Shown: positions 11,398-24,878 of the stretch, one piece after another
Position numbering within the stretch: position 1 is the stretch's first letter
Layout of the letters: every line of letters begins with the position of its first letter
NCBI RefSeq assembly: GCF_963082655.1
Contig: NC_081554.1
Coordinates: 58,328,756-58,392,755 of the forward strand
Origin: Stomoxys calcitrans
Taxonomy: Eukaryota > Arthropoda > Insecta > Diptera > Muscidae
Direction: 5' to 3'
Length of the DNA: 64,000 nucleotides
Program-made: the position numbers and the translations under genes
Notes under the pieces: generated by a model
Told to the model about the DNA's origin: nothing
Database searches by the model: none
Seen by the model: the letters and a program-made list of their open reading frames with translations, nothing else

Positions 11398-13272
11398 CTA
11401 GCTGACCCCGGCCCGCTCCGCTTATTTACTTTATAAAGAACAAAAGTTTCCTTGGAATATTTTTTTCGATAATTAAAGAGTTTTTAGTATTTGAGCCTCT
11501 TATTGCAATACTCAGCAACTACTTCCTATTTGGGTGGTGTTGTGGGGTTGGGGTGGCCCCATAGACACTTTTCCCGAATATTGATATCAGCTTCGTGCTC
11601 TACTCCCAATGACCTTTCATTTGAGCCCCATATTACTATGGTCGTCAATTTGTCCCCTTTGGGGGATGTTTTTGGGGAGAGGCGGCCCCCAAACACTTGG
11701 TGCCCTACTTGGAAATCAGATTCGAATTCTAAACTCAAATACCTTTTATTTAAGCCCCATATTCCCATGGTCAGTAAATAAGTCCTGTTTGGGGGGTGTT
11801 TTGGGAAAGGGGTGAATCCCCAGAAATGTGGTCCCACATTTGGATATCAGATTCGTTTTCTACTCGCAAATACCTTTCATTTGAGTCCCATATTGTCATG
11901 GTCGGTAAATACGTCCGATTTAGGGGTATTTTGGGGCTTGGGGTGGTCCCCCTTAACACTTGGTCCGACAATTGGATATCAGATACGTTTTCTTATCCTA
12001 AATGAGTCCCATATTGTCGTGATTGGTTTTAATGTATGTTTGGTAGGTTTTAGGATGGGGCTGCCCCCCTAGGTACCCCATCCGAAATTTGGATACCAAA
12101 TTTTTATTCTAAGGGGACGGAGATATGAGCGCACACAAAATTTCTGAAAATTTGGGTAAGGGGGAGGGTCCCAAATTGATATGGTGGGTAAATATGTCCG
12201 ATTTAGGTGTGTTTTGGGGGTTGGGGTGGTCCCCCTAGCACTTGGTCCGACAATTGGATATCAGATACGTTTTTTATCCCAAAATACCTTTCATTTGAGT
12301 CCCATATTGTCGTGATTGGTCTTAATATATGTTTGATAGGTTTTAGGATGGGGCTGCCCCCCTAGGTACCCCATCCGAAATTTGGATACCAAATTTTTGT
12401 TTTTAGGGTACTGAGATATGAGAGCACACAAAATTTCTGAAAATTTGGGTAAGTGGGAGGGTCCCATATTGATATGGTGGGTAACTATGTCCGATTTAGG
12501 GGTGTTTTGGGGTTTGGGGTGGTCCCCCTTACACTTGGTCCGACAATTAGATATCAGATACGTTTTCTTATCCAAAATCCAAAATACCTTTCATTTGAGT
12601 CCCATATTGTCGTGATTGGTCTTAATATATGTTTGGTAGGTTTTAGGATGGGGCTGCCCCCCTAGGTACCCCATCCGAAATTTGGATACCAAAGTTTTAT
12701 TTTAAGGGGACGGAGATATGAGCGCACACAAAATTTCTGAAAATTTGGGTAAGGGGGAGGGTCCCAAATTGATATGGTGGGTAACTTTGTCCGATTTAGG
12801 GGTGTTTTTTAAAATTTGGGTAAGGGGGAGTGCCCCATATTGCCATGGTTGGTAAATATACCCTATTTAAGAGTGTTTTGGGGCTTGGGGTGGTCCCCCT
12901 AGCACTTGGTCCGACAATTGGATATCAGATACGTTTTCTTATCCCAAAATACCTTTCATTTGAGTTCTATATTGTCGTGATTGGTCTTAATATATGTTTG
13001 GTAGGTTTTAGGATGGGGCGGCCCCCCTAGGTACCCCATCCAAAATTTGGATACCAAATTTTTATTTTTAGGGTTCTGAGATATGAGAGCACACAAAATT
13101 TCTGAAAATTAGGGTAAGGGGGAGGGTCCGCCCCCTTCAGATATCAAAAAATGTAGTACCCTATTTACACCACGGGATCATTATGGACCTTCTGTGAAAA
13201 TTTCAAGAAAATCAGTTCAGACGTTTCTGAGTCTACAAGGAACACACAAACAAACAAACAAACACAAATTGA
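11398..13272 (-). mobile_element. Family B element, near complete, with ~290-bp subrepeats
   Basis: On the plus strand it opens CTAGCTGACCCCGGCCCGCT, the complement of the 10,436 terminus. It closes with AACAAACAAACAAACACAAA against the family A head. An internal unit starting CTTGGTCCGACAATTGGATA repeats near 11,959, 12,241, 12,534 and 12,905. Each unit carries GGTACCCCATCC and GATATGAG...GCACACAAAATTTCTG motifs. Copy-number variation of this unit explains much of the length difference between family B members. It is non-coding. Confidence 0.75.
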
Positions 13273-14343
13273 TTTTTATACCCTCCACCATAGGATGGGT
13301 GGAGGTCCGTCTGTCTCCGTCCGTCCGTCTGTCCGTCGAAAGCACGCTAACTTCCGAAAGAGTAAAGCTAGCCGCTTGAAATTTTCCACAAATACTTCTT
13401 ATTAGTTTAGGTCAGTTAGTATTGCAAATGGGCCATATCGGTCCATGTTTTGATATAGCTGCCATATAAACCGATCTTAGGTCTTGACTTCTTGAGCCTC
13501 TAGAGTACGCAATTCCTATTGAAATGAAATTTTGCACCACATGTTTTGTTATGATATCCAACAATTATGCCAAGTATGGTTCAAATCGGTCCATAACCTG
13601 ATATAGCTGTCATATAAACCGATCTTGGGTCTTGACTTCCTGAGCCTCTAGAGGGCGCAATTCCTATCCGATTTGGCTGAAATTTTGCATGACGTGTTTC
13701 ATTATGACTTTCAAGAACTGTACCAAATAAGGTTCAAATCGGTTCACAACCTGATATAGCTGTCATATAAACCGATCTTGGGTCTTGACTTCTTGAGCTT
13801 CTGGAGGGAGCAATTCTTATCCGATTTGGCTGAAATTTTGCATGACCTATTTTATTTTTACTTTCAACAACTGTGTCGAATAATTTTCAAATCGGTTCAT
13901 AACCTGATATAGCTGCCTTATAAACCGATCTGGGATCTTGACTTCTTGAGCCTCTAGAGGTCGCAATTATTATCCGATTTGACTGAAATTTTGCACGACG
14001 AATCCTCTCATGACCATCAACATACGCGTTTATCATGGTCTGAATCGGTCTATAGCCCTATACAGCTCCCATATGAATCGGTCTCTCTATTTTACTTCTT
14101 AAGCCGCCAAAGGGCGCAATTCTTATTCGAATTGGCTGACATTTTACACAGGTCTCCAACATATAATTGAATTGTAGTCCAAACCGGATCATATCTTGAT
14201 ATCGCTGTAATAGCTGGGCAAATCTTTTCTTATATCTTGTTTTGCCTAAGAAGAGATGCCGGGAAAAGAACTCGACAAATGCGATCCATCGTGGAGGGTA
14301 TATAAGATTCGGCCCGGCCGAACTTAGCACGCTTTTACTTGTT
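13273..14343 (+). mobile_element. Family A (mini-me-like) element, complete
   Basis: It starts TTTTTATACCCTCCACCATA and has a GTCCGTCTGTCTCCGTCCGT tract at 13,305-13,337. Its ~150-bp monomers contain ATATAAACCGATCTTGGGTC. It ends GGCCCGGCCGAACTTAGCAC then GCTTTTACTTGTT. This is one of the best full-length copies and defines both termini. It is joined head-to-head to the family B element ending at 13,272. Confidence 0.82.
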
Positions 14344-15898
14344 GTATATAAGATGTTTCACTTAAAGACTGATTGGGCTTCAAGACCAAGGCTTCAATAG
14401 AATTTTCGTATAGCCACCAAGGTGAGAAATATTTTCCAACTCAAATAAATGCGTTTTAACAAAACAAAAACAAAATTTAGATGAAATATTCTATTGTTGA
14501 CTTTGCCTGTATTTATGAGCCTAATCCCTAAGCCATGAAATCCTATAGCTCTAGGAAAACCATAAACTATCAAAATATCCTGCAAAGAAATTGCCTTTTA
14601 AGGACCGCCGCAAGGGTTTTCTAAGCTAGGCATTGAATTCAAACTGAAAACATTAGCGCAGCCAAATGTTCATTTTGTTTATCACTTCCCTTTTTGCCAA
14701 ATATGACTTCTAACAATTCCAGTTAAAAACAAAACCAGAATTTTATTTACCCAAAGTCCTGACGAAACAAAAAAAAAGACAAAAACTAGGAATTCCATAT
14801 TCCATAAGGAAGCTTTTCTCATATAAATGGTTAAAGGATTTCATATCCATTTTCATAAGACGCATATGGAATTTCTTCAAATTATCCTCTCAAATATCAC
14901 AAAAGCCCACAGCAGCAACAGCACTAGCAAGGCAATGCAAAATCCTAAATACAAGGATAACCAAAGGCAAGTCACAATGGAACTGAAAAGCCAAAACCAA
15001 AACAAAAGGTTGGCACTCAAAGACATGCTCACAGTGTAAATGAACTCCGTCAAAGGCACAAGGCAACTGAAAAACTCACGCATTAAGGATCCAAGAGTAG
15101 CGGGGTAGAAGGCTCAAAAATCCTTATGACAACTGAGACGTAAAACTCAAGCTTGGAGAAAGAAAAAATGACGGCGAGCAAAAAGCAAAGAACAAAAATC
15201 ATGCATACAAAACGTTAAAGACCACAACAAACAACAAAACCAAAAAAAGAAGGATGAGTGTGCTTCGCAATCGCATAGTTTATCAGACAAACACAAAGGA
15301 GTTGTTCGTACCATGTCCTGTGTTCACGAAAAACAATGTGGTGTTGGTGTGCCACCAGTACATACTCACGCACAAAGTCTCTTCATTTCTGGCAAACACA
15401 ACTTGGTACGCACATCACAAACACAGAATGTCAAAGACATTGACGAGGACCTATGCATGACGGACAAACGATTCATCTTCGTCGGCGACAATGTAAGAAA
15501 AAGACAGTCTACAGTCGTACTCTTGGTTTTTGTTTTTCTTTATGGTTTTTATTATCTACCTTCTGCCTACATGGACAAGTCTCCAGTAAAAAGCCTGAAA
15601 AGGACAAAAACAAAGTAAACCAACAGTCATGTCATACGCACTTTAATACGCATCATTATGGTGTTGAAGATGGTAGCAAAGACCGCCTAGGGCAAGGGGT
15701 CTGGCAAGACACTAGCCAGTCATCCATTCAGCCAGCCAGCCAACTGAGCACACAAGGATATAAAAAAATGCCGCATAACATTAAAATATAAATGAAGTAC
15801 TCCTTATGGCGAGGACAACAAAAAGTTTACGCATAAATATTGGGGGTCGGAAGAAATATTTGGCCTACTCCAAAAAATGGAAATTTTTGGCAAGATTT
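14344..15898. other. Non-repetitive AT-rich sequence, no gene recognised
   Basis: I see no element termini or tandem structure. Open frames of 60-112 codons at 14,827-15,039 and 15,254-15,791 overlap in different frames, have no recognised domain and show no start-site or splice context. I treat the region as intergenic or intronic. Confidence 0.45.
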
Positions 15899-15950
15899 GC
15901 TATAGAGTTGCCCCTGATCCTTAATGGAATGTTCATAAGCAAATTTGTAT
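15899..15950 (+). mobile_element. SINE 3' tail fragment
   Basis: CCTTAATGGAATGTTCAT followed by AAGCAAATTTG matches the 3' tail of the SINE copies ending at about 25,660 and 30,820. The head is missing. Confidence 0.55.
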
Positions 15951-16040
15951 TTGCTAAAGAAATGAAATTTTGACCAACTTTCAAAAAAAAAATCCACCAA
16001 ACTTCACAAACAAGAAAATTTTTTAAAATATATTATATAA

Positions 16041-17425
16041 CGGCCGGGCCGAATCTTATATACCCTCCACCATGGATCGCATTTGTCGACATCTCTTCTT
16101 AGGCAAAAAAAAAAGGATATAAGAAAAGATTTGCTCTGCTATTAGAGCGATATCACGATATGGTGCGGTACGGACCACAATTCAATTATATGTTGGAGAC
16201 CTGTGTAAGATGTCAGCCAATTCGAATAAGAATTTGGGGGCTCAAGAAGTAAAATAGAGAGAGAGAGAGAGAGAGAGAGAGTAAAATAGAGAGAGGGAGC
16301 TGTATCAGACTATAGACCGATTCAGACCATAATAAACTCGCATGTCATGAGAGGATCCGTCGTACAAAATTTCAGCAAAATCGGATAATAATTGCGACCT
16401 CTAGAGGCTCAAGAAGTCAAGATCCCAGATCGGTTTATATGACAGCTATAGCAGGTTAAGAACCGATTTGAACTTTATTCGGCGCAGTTGTTGAAAGTTA
16501 CAATAAAATACCTTATGCAAAATTTCAGCCAAATCGAATAAGAATTGCGCCCTCTAGAGGCTCAAGAAGTCAAGAACCCAGATCGGTTTATATGGCAGCT
16601 ATATCATGTTATAGACCGATTTGCGCCATATTTGCCATAGTTGTTGGAAGTCATAGCGAAACACATCGTGCGAAATTTCATTTCAATTGGATACGAAATG
16701 CGCCCTCTAGAAGCTCAAGAAGTCAAGACCCACGATCGGATTATATGGCAGCTATATCAGATTATGGAACGATTTGAACCATACTTGGCCCAGTTGTTGG
16801 AAGTCATAGCGAAACACGTCGTGCAAAGTTTCAGACAAATAGGATAAGAATTGCGCCCTCTAGAGGCTCAAGAAGTCGAGAACCCAGATCGGTTTATATG
16901 GCAGCTATATCATGTTATAGACCGATTTGCGCCATACTTGCCATAGTTGTTGGAAGTCATAGCGAAACACATCGTGCGAATTTTCATTTCAATTGGATAA
17001 GAGATGCGTCCTCTAGGAGCTCAAGAAGTCAAGACCCAAGATCGGATTATATGGCAGCTATATCAGATTATGGAACGATTTGAACCATACTGCCCCAGTT
17101 GTTGGAAGTCATATCGAAACACGTCGTGCAAAATTTCAGACAAATAGGATAAGAATTGCGCCCCCTTGAGGCTCAAGAAGTCAAGACCCCAGATCGGTTT
17201 ATTTGGCAGCTATATCAAAACATGGACCGATATGGCCCATTTACAATCCCAACCGACCTACACTAATAGGAAGTATTTGTGAAAAATTTCATGCGGCTAG
17301 CTTTATTTCTTCGAAAGTTAGCGTGCTTTCGATAGACAGGCGGACGGACAGACGGATATTTCGAGTAGTTACAAACAGAATGACGAAATTAGTATACCCC
17401 CATCCTATGGTGGAGGGTATAAAAA
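16041..17425 (-). mobile_element. Family A (mini-me-like) element, with (AG)n tract
   Basis: The plus strand begins CGGCCGGGCCGAATCTTATA. The AACAAGTAAAAG end is missing, replaced by AT-rich sequence. It contains an (AG)n microsatellite at about 16,255-16,283 and at least six ~150-bp monomers, two pairs of which are near duplicates about 306 bp apart (16,560 and 16,866). A GACGGACAGACGGATA tract sits near 17,342 and it ends GGTGGAGGGTATAAAAATT. A family B element follows directly. Confidence 0.78.
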
Positions 17426-19221
17426 TTAAATTGTTGCGCTTTGTTTGTTTGTCTTTTCCGTATAGACTCAAAAATGGCTGAAGCGGTGACAATAGATATC
17501 CCAAGGGGGAGCGGACCCTCCCCCATACTCCAATCTTTAAAAAAACTTCAGATCTCGGAAATGCATGCACCGAGTTAAGCGAAATTTTGTAAGTCACCTT
17601 ATGGTACCCCAAAAACACGAAATTGGTAAACAATTTTGGGGTCAACTTATCTGGGGGGACGCCCCATCCCAAAACCCACCCGAACGGACATATGAACCGA
17701 TCGGGACAATATGGGTATCAAATGAAAGGTATTTAAGAGTAGAGTACGAACATGGTAAATAAATTTCGCCCTGGGTTCAGGGGGGTCCCCCACCCCTCAA
17801 AAACCCACTAAAAGGACTATTTCACCGCTTTGGGCAATATGGGTATCAAATAAAAGGTATTTAAAAGTAGAATACAAATCTGAAATAAAAGCAGTTTTTT
17901 TTGGTGTCTGAAGCGCCCACTCCTCCCCACCTCCCAAAACCCCCCAGACGGACATATTTACCGATTGGAAAAATATGGGTATCAAATGAAAGGTATTTGT
18001 GAGTAGAATACGAACTTGGCATTAAAATGTTACCCTAAACATCGCGGGCCCCCACCCCCAAAAACACCACCCAACAGGACACTTTAACCGCTTTGAGTAA
18101 TAAGGGTATCAAATAAAAGGTATTTTAAAGTAGAACACAAATCTTAGACAAAAGATAATTTTTTGGTTTCTGAAAACCCTCCCCAACACCCAAAACCCCC
18201 CAGCAGGACAAATTTACCGATTGGGAAAATATGGATATCAACGGAAAGCTATTAAAAGTTAGAGTCCAATGATGATATAAAAATTTATTCCTTGGTATCT
18301 GAGGGACCTCTCCATCCCCCCCCAAAACCCCTCAACAGGACATGTTTACCGATTGGGACAATATGGGTATCAAACGAAAGATATTTGGAAGTTGAATACA
18401 CATCTGTTATAAGAATTTGGTCCAAGCTGCCTAGGGGGCCTCCCCAATCCAAAAAACCTCAAAAACGGGCATACATGTCCAACGTCACAAAATGGGTATA
18501 GGTCTTGGGCACTTGACTTCGAATCTGGCACGCACAATAGGGACATAGTCTGGGACCGGTCCACCCACTAAATACCCTTCAATAGGAAGTATAGTTCGAT
18601 CTGGATAATATGTCAACTAAAAGAAAAGTCTATGACAGTATATTTCGAATCTAATGTTGATATAAGGATTCAAGTATCTAGGTCACGTCCTACCGTTCCG
18701 CAGGACAGAGTTTGGATACTCCAATCCATCAACAAATCCAAAAGAATGAAGTAGATCTGACATCTAAACTTTAATCGGCGGACCCTCCCCTTACTCTATT
18801 TTCAAAAACGCTAGATCTCGAAGATTAGTGGGGCGATTTAAGCGAAATTAAGTTTGTTTATAATAACTTAAATAGAGAAATTTGTATCCGTATTTAGGGT
18901 GGGATATCTAGGGAGCCGCCTCACCACCAAAGCCACCAGCCAAATGAAATATAAACCAATAATGACAATATGGGACTCAAATGAAAGGTATTTGAGACCA
19001 GAGCACTAATATGATATATGGGGACATACCGGACATATTTATCGACCATAGCAAAATACGGCTCCAATGAAAGGTATTTGGGAGAAGAGCACCAATATAA
19101 TATCCACAATGGCGCGAAATATCTGAAAGGCCGTACCAGCACCACCCAAATAGGACTTATTTCACTCAGATAAAATAAAAGAGTGAAAGAAGCCGCAGCG
19201 GAGCGGGCCCTGTTCAGCTAG
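17426..19221 (+). mobile_element. Family B element, near complete
   Basis: It starts with TTTGTTTGTTTGTC and CGTATAGACTCAAAAATGGC. It has at least six blocks of ATATGGGTATCAAATGAAAG separated by C-rich runs such as CCCCCCACCTCCC. It ends GCAGCGGAGCGGGCCCTGTT, CAGCTAG. Subrepeat spacing is irregular (about 100-190 bp). The termini match the copies at 8,974 and 11,398. Confidence 0.72.
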
Positions 19222-19231
19222 TCTTATACAA

Positions 19232-19937
19232 AAAAATTAATTTTTATTTGTTACGTATAAACTCAAAAATGCCTTAACCGATTACCTAGAAATTTTCAAA
19301 GATTGTGTAGATTGGTCTGGAAGGAAACATAGGCTATATAATTTTATAGATATTGGAAGGGGGACGGACCCTCCCCCTTACCCCAAAAGTACTACCCAAA
19401 CATAAAAGTGGACCGATCGGGACAATATATGATTCAAATGAAAGGTATTCAGGGGTAGAGTAAGAATTTCATAATAAAAATTGGGTCCAAGAAACGGGGG
19501 CGGGCGCCCCAACCCCAAAACTCGCGATTTATTGGACGAGCATGACAATATGTGACTCAAATGAAAGGTATTCGGGAGTAGACGATGAATATAGTCAGGA
19601 ATAAAGAATAGCTTTTACAAATTTGTTGATATCGGAAGGGGGATGGACCCTCCCCCTTACCCCAAAAGTACTACCCAAACATAAAAGTGGACCGATTGGG
19701 ACGATATATGATTCAAATGAAAGGTATTCAGGAGTAGAGTAAAAATTTCATAATAAAAATTGGGTCCAAGTAACTGGGGCGGGCGCTCCAACCACAAAAC
19801 TCGCGATTTATTGGTCGAGCATGACAATATGTGACTCAAATGAAAAGTATTCGGGAGTTAATGATGAATATAGTCAGGAATAAAGAATAGTTTTTACAAA
19901 TTTGTTGATATCGGAAGGGGGATGGACCCTCCCCCGT
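19232..19937 (+). mobile_element. Family B fragment with a ~280-bp tandem duplication
   Basis: The head ATTTGTTACGTATAAACTC is followed by two copies, and the start of a third, of a unit beginning GGGGGACGGACCCTCCCCC at about 19,361, 19,638 and 19,917. The copies differ at scattered sites. The third is cut off by a MITE end at 19,938. Confidence 0.75.
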
Positions 19938-19984
19938 GAAGTCGCCTATATGAAAAATCCGCAATTACTTTTTGGGCAACCCAA
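19938..19984. mobile_element. Solo mariner MITE end
   Basis: TATATGAAAAATCCGCAATT and CTTTTTGGGCAACCCAA match the right end of the MITE at 22,831-23,067. The left end is absent, and the fragment lies exactly between a broken family B copy and a broken family A copy, so it marks a deletion or recombination point. Confidence 0.8.
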
Positions 19985-20940
19985 TATATTATTTCAGTGT
20001 AATCGGATAAAAATTGCGCCTTGTAGGGGCTCAAGAAGCAAAATTGGAAGATCGGTTTATATGGGAGCTGTATTAAGCCATCGAGTGATTCATAACATAT
20101 TCCACATATATGTAAAAGGTCATGGAAGAAGCTATTGTACGAAATTTCATCCAAATTGGATAATAACTGCGCCCTCTAGACGCTCAAGAAGTCATGATCC
20201 CAGATCGGCTTATATGGCAGCTATATCGGGTTATGTACCGATTTCCACCATACTAATCACAGTTATTGGAAGTCATAACAAAACACCAGGTGCAAAATTT
20301 CAGCCAAATCGGATGAGAATTGCGCCCTCTAGTGGCTCAAAAAAGTTAAGATCCAAAATCGGTTTATATGGCAGCCATACCAGGTTATTAACCGATTTAA
20401 ACTGTTCTTAGCACAGTGGTTGGAAGTGATACCAAAACACCAGGTGCAAAATTTCAGCCAAATCAGATAAGAATTGCGCCCTCTAGAGGCTCAAGAAGTC
20501 AAGACCCAAGATCGGTTTATATGGCAGCTATAACAGGTTGTGAACCGATTTTCATCATACTTGCCACAGTTGTTGGATATCATAACAAAACATGTCGTGC
20601 AAAATTTCATTCAAATCGGATAAGAATTGCGCCCTCTAGAGGCTCAAGAAGTCAAATCGGGAGATCGGTTTATACGGCAGCTATGTCAAAACATGGACCG
20701 ATTTGACCCATTTGCAATCCCAACTGACCTACACCAATAAATAGGAATTCTGCAAGATTTCAAGCGCCTAGCTTTACTCCTTCGAAAGTTAGCGTGCTTC
20801 CGACAGACAGACAGACGGACGGACGGACGGACATGGCTAGATTGACTTCAAGTGTCAAGACGATCACGAATATATTTCGAGGTGTTATAAACAGAATGAC
20901 AAAATTAGTATACCCCTATCCTATGGTAGAGGGTATAAAC
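19985..20940 (-). mobile_element. Family A (mini-me-like) element, tail-truncated
   Basis: It contains monomers with TCGGTTTATATGGCAGCTAT, the phrase GCGCCCTCTAGAGGCTCAAG, and a GACAGACAGACGGACGGACG tract at about 20,803-20,832. It ends at the head motif near 20,938 (TAGAGGGTATAAAC). No family B element adjoins this head, so the A/B pairing is not obligatory. Confidence 0.75.
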
Positions 20941-20967
20941 GGAAATTTTTGAAAAAAGGACATTTTG

Positions 20968-21040
20968 ACAAAATTTCCCATAGAAAGGACAAAATTTCCC
21001 ATAGAAAGGACAAAATTTCCCATAGAAAGGACAAAATTTT
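20968..21040. repeat. 21-bp tandem repeat, about 3.3 copies
   Basis: The unit ACAAAATTTCCCATAGAAAG plus one G repeats directly. Flanking sequence contains degenerate relatives (GGAAATTTT...AAAATTTC). It is a small local amplification abutting an element head. Confidence 0.85.
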
Positions 21041-22311
21041 CCAAAAAGGAAATTTTCAAAAAATTTCTAGTAAAAATTAAATTTTAAAGAAAGAAGCTTT
21101 CAATGGAAATGATAAAAGAATAGAGTAAGTCAAACCCCCCCAAGATTTGCCCTTGTGGCTTTAAGTAAAGACGCAGAACAAAAGACTTTTAAAGACATTG
21201 CGTCCATACAATTAACTAGAAATATACGCATAATACTACAACACAATACATATTGTTGCCTTAACATTCCATCATCCCTTAAACGTAGCAACATGAGAAA
21301 CAATAAAGTCGTCAATGTTTTATTAGAATTTCTCACATACTACAAGCGAGCAAGCAAGCAAGCGGTGCCTAGTCAATGCCTTGCCCAGAGAAGAGAAAAA
21401 CGAAGGAAATCGACAACAACAAAAAAACAAACCCTACCTCAAATGTCGTGGCAAACAAGGACAATGGCAACGACACTGCTGGCAAACAGCAGAGCATAAC
21501 ACAAAAAGTCTTTAACCTTTCAAGGATTTCAACAGAAAATTTCAACTGACATTTGTTTGTGTGAGTGGGTGTGTGTGTGTGCTATAGTATACATGTGCGT
21601 ATGCGTGTGTTTCTACTGTGCTAGTATTCCCATTCAGTCTCGCACTGGCACACAAAGGGTGGGGCGGGGTAATTGCGGTGTTCTGGAACATGGAACATAT
21701 TTTATGGGTTTCCATTTGCCACACAGACACTTGCACAGTATCTTTGGGGCGGCTGTTGGGAGGCCTTACCCCCCCCCCCCCCCCCCCCACAATAAAACAA
21801 AACAAAAAAAGAACAGTTATGTGGTTATTTGGTATCCCTGTGGCTCCAGTTATCTGTGTTATTATGTTAGTTTCCTTCACAAGTCAGGGGTGTAGTAATC
21901 TTGGAGAAAATATCACATTTTCGTTTTTGGGTTTCTTCTGCTTCTCTTTTTTTTTTTTTTTTTTTTCATCACCAAACTTCATCACTACTATTTGTGGGGA
22001 AATGAGTTAGCAGTTGTTTAGCATGTCAGATATGCCATATAATTGAAGTGATTATTGACGAAGATAAAGAGTAGTCAACCAGTGATAGAGATATCGAGGT
22101 TGGGGCCATTGTATACTAATGGCATTCCTTTTCTCCAAGGATTCATGTTCATTTAGAAGTCAATGGCAGCATTAAAATGTCAAAGACTTTGTTGGGAAAT
22201 GATTGTAAGCCGATGACTTAGAAAACAAAACGTAAATCAATGGATAGCTTCTTGTGTAGGTCGATATAAAGGTTGTCAACGGCCATACTGCTGGTAAATA
22301 ATGTTAAGGCA
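21041..22311. other. Spacer with C20, (TG)n and T-run tracts
   Basis: It contains a pure C run at about 21,769-21,788, a TGTGTGTG tract near 21,570, and T runs at 21,948-21,966. The 110-170-codon frames in this stretch pass through these tracts and have no recognisable domain. No gene is supported. Confidence 0.5.
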
Positions 22312-22830
22312 AACAAGTAAAAGCGTGCTAAGTTTGGTGGGGCAGAATCCTATGTACCCTGTACTAAGGATCGCATTGGTCAAGTTCTTTGCCCGGCAAA
22401 TAAAGGACAATGGATAAGAATTGCCATGGTATTGGAGCTATATCAGGTTATGGACTGATTCGGACCAAACTTGGTTTGTATATTGAAGATTATAGTAGAT
22501 GTCATTGTGTATTTCAGCTAAATCAGGTAAGAATTGGTCCCTATAGGGGACCAAGAAGTATAATTGGTAGGTCAGTTTATATGGGAGTTATATCAGGTTA
22601 TGCACCGATTTAGACCATATCCGACAGTGTTGATGGAGTTCAAAACAAAACACTTCATGCCAAATTTCAGCTGAAGCGGATAACATATGCGCCCTCTAGC
22701 GGCCCAAAAATTCAAGATCCGAGATGGGTTTATGTGGCAGCCATATGTGATTATAAATCGATTCAGATCATATTTTACTCGTATGTTTAAGAGCATAAAA
22801 GAATACGTTGTACACATTTTCAGACAAATA

Positions 22831-23067
22831 TTGGGTTGCCCAAAAAGTAATTGCGGATTTTTTAAAAGAATGTAAATGCATTTTTAATAAAACTTAGAAT
22901 GAACTTTAATCAAATATACTTTTTTTACACTTTTTTTCTAAAGCACGCTAAAAGTAACAGCTGATAACTGACAGAAGAATGAATGCAATTACAGAGTCAC
23001 AAGCTGTGAAAAAATTTGTCAACGCCGACTATATGAAAAATCCGCAATTACTTTTTGGGCAACCCAA
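22831..23067. mobile_element. Mariner MITE, 237 bp (longest copy)
   Basis: It has terminal inverted repeats TTGGGTTGCCCAAAAAGTAA and the complement, with TA at 22,829-22,830 and 23,068-23,069. The interior keeps both segments that are separately lost in the copies at 10,135 and 59,694, so it is closest to the ancestral MITE. One frame from ATGAATGCAATT runs to the right end but is far too short for a transposase. Confidence 0.92.
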
Positions 23068-23369
23068 TAGAATAATAATTGCGCCCTCTAGCGGCTCTAG
23101 TAGTCCATATCCGAGATCGGTTTATATGGCAGCTATATGACGTTATAAATCGGTTCAGACCATATTTTACCCGTATGTTTAAAGTCATAGAAAAAGTCGT
23201 TGTACAAAATTTCAGACAAATCGAGTAAGAAAAGCGTCCTCTAGCGGCTCAAGAAGTCAAGATTCGAGATCGATTTATATGGGAGCTATTTCAGGATATG
23301 AACCGATTCAGACCTAATTGGACTCATATGTTTTAGGTCATAGAAGAAGTCGTACAAATTTTCAGACAA

Positions 23370-24600
23370 ATCGTATAATAATTGCGCCCTCTAGCGGCTC
23401 AAAAATTCAAGATCCGAGATCGGTTTATTGACACCTATATTAGGTTATAAATCGATTTAGACCATATTTTTCTCGTATGTTGAAGGCCATAACAGAAAAC
23501 GTTGGATAAATTTTCAGACAAATCGTATAATAATTGCGCCCCCTAGCGGCTCAAGAATTCCAAAACCGAGACCGGTTTATATGGGAGCTACATCTGGTTA
23601 CGAACCGATTCAGACCATATTTCATACGTATGTCTTAGGCCATAGAGGAAGTCGTTGTATAAAATTTCAGACAAATCGTATAAGAATTGCGCCCTCTAGC
23701 GGCTCAAAAAGTTAAGATCCGAAATCGGTTAATAAGGGAGCTACATCAGGTTTTGAAGCGATTCAGACCATATTTGACTCATATGCTTACGGTCACAGAT
23801 GAAGTCGTTGTACAAATTTTCAGGCAAATCGAATAATAATTGCGCCCTCTAGAGGCTCAAAAATTCAACATCCGAGATCGGTTTATTGACAGCTATATCA
23901 GGTTATAAATCGATTCAGATCATATTTTTCTCGTATGATGAAGTTCATAGCAGAAGTAGTTGGACAACTTTTCAGACAAATCGTACAATAATTGCGCCCC
24001 CTAGCGGCTCAAGAATTCCAAAACCGAGACCGGTTTATATGGGAGCTACATCTGGTTACGAACCGATTCAGATTACATTTGATACGTATGTCTTAGGTCA
24101 TAGAGGAAGTCGTTGTACAAAATTTTAGACAAATCGAATAAGAATTGCGCCCTCTAGCGGCTCAAAAAGTTAAGATCCGAAATCGGTTAATAAGGGAGCT
24201 ACATCAGATTTTGAAGCGATTCAGACCATATTTGTCTCATATGTTTAAGGTCACAGAAGTAGTCGTTGTACCAATTTTCAGACATATCGAATAATAATTG
24301 CGCCCTCTAGCGGCTCAAAAATTCTAGATCCGAGATCGGTTTATTGACAGCTATATTAGGTTATAAATCGATTTAGACCATATTTTTCTCGTATGTTGAA
24401 GGCCATAACAGAAAACGTTGGATAAATTTTCAGACAAATCGTATAATAATTGCGCTCTCTAGCGGCTCAAGAACTCCAAAACCGAGACCGGTTTATATGG
24501 GAGCTACATCTGGTTACGAACCGATTCAGATTACATTTGATACGTATGTCTTAGGTCATAGAGGAAGTCGTTGTACAAAATTTCAGACAAATCGAAATAA
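23370..24600. repeat. Trimeric higher-order repeat of ~154-bp monomers
   Basis: Three monomer types follow in fixed order. One has CGGTTTATTGACA (23,405; 23,878; 24,338), one has CCAAAACCGAGACCGGTTTA (23,560; 24,015; 24,477), and one has AGTTAAGATCCGAAATCGGT (23,710; 24,168). The period of the trimer is about 455-463 bp. Copies of the same type are far more alike than neighbours, the pattern of a higher-order satellite. Confidence 0.85.
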
Positions 24601-24878
24601 TTGCGCAAGTTCCAGGATTGGTTTATTTGGGAGTTATGTCAGGTAATAAACCGATTTAGACTATATTTGACTCATATGTTTAAGGTCACAAAGATGTCCT
24701 TGTGCACATTTTCAGGCAAATCGTATAATACTTACGCCCTCTAGCGGATCAAGAATTCCAGATTCGAAGAAGTCATTGTACAAAATTTCAGACAAATCAA
24801 ATGACCTACACTAATAGGTAGCATTGGTGCAAAATATCATGAGCCTAGCTTTATTCCTTAGAAAGTTAGATAGCTTTC

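Noticed and set aside
21542..22010. 110-130-codon frames on both strands
   Set aside because: They run through a C20 tract, TG repeats and T runs, and mutually overlap. No recognisable domain.
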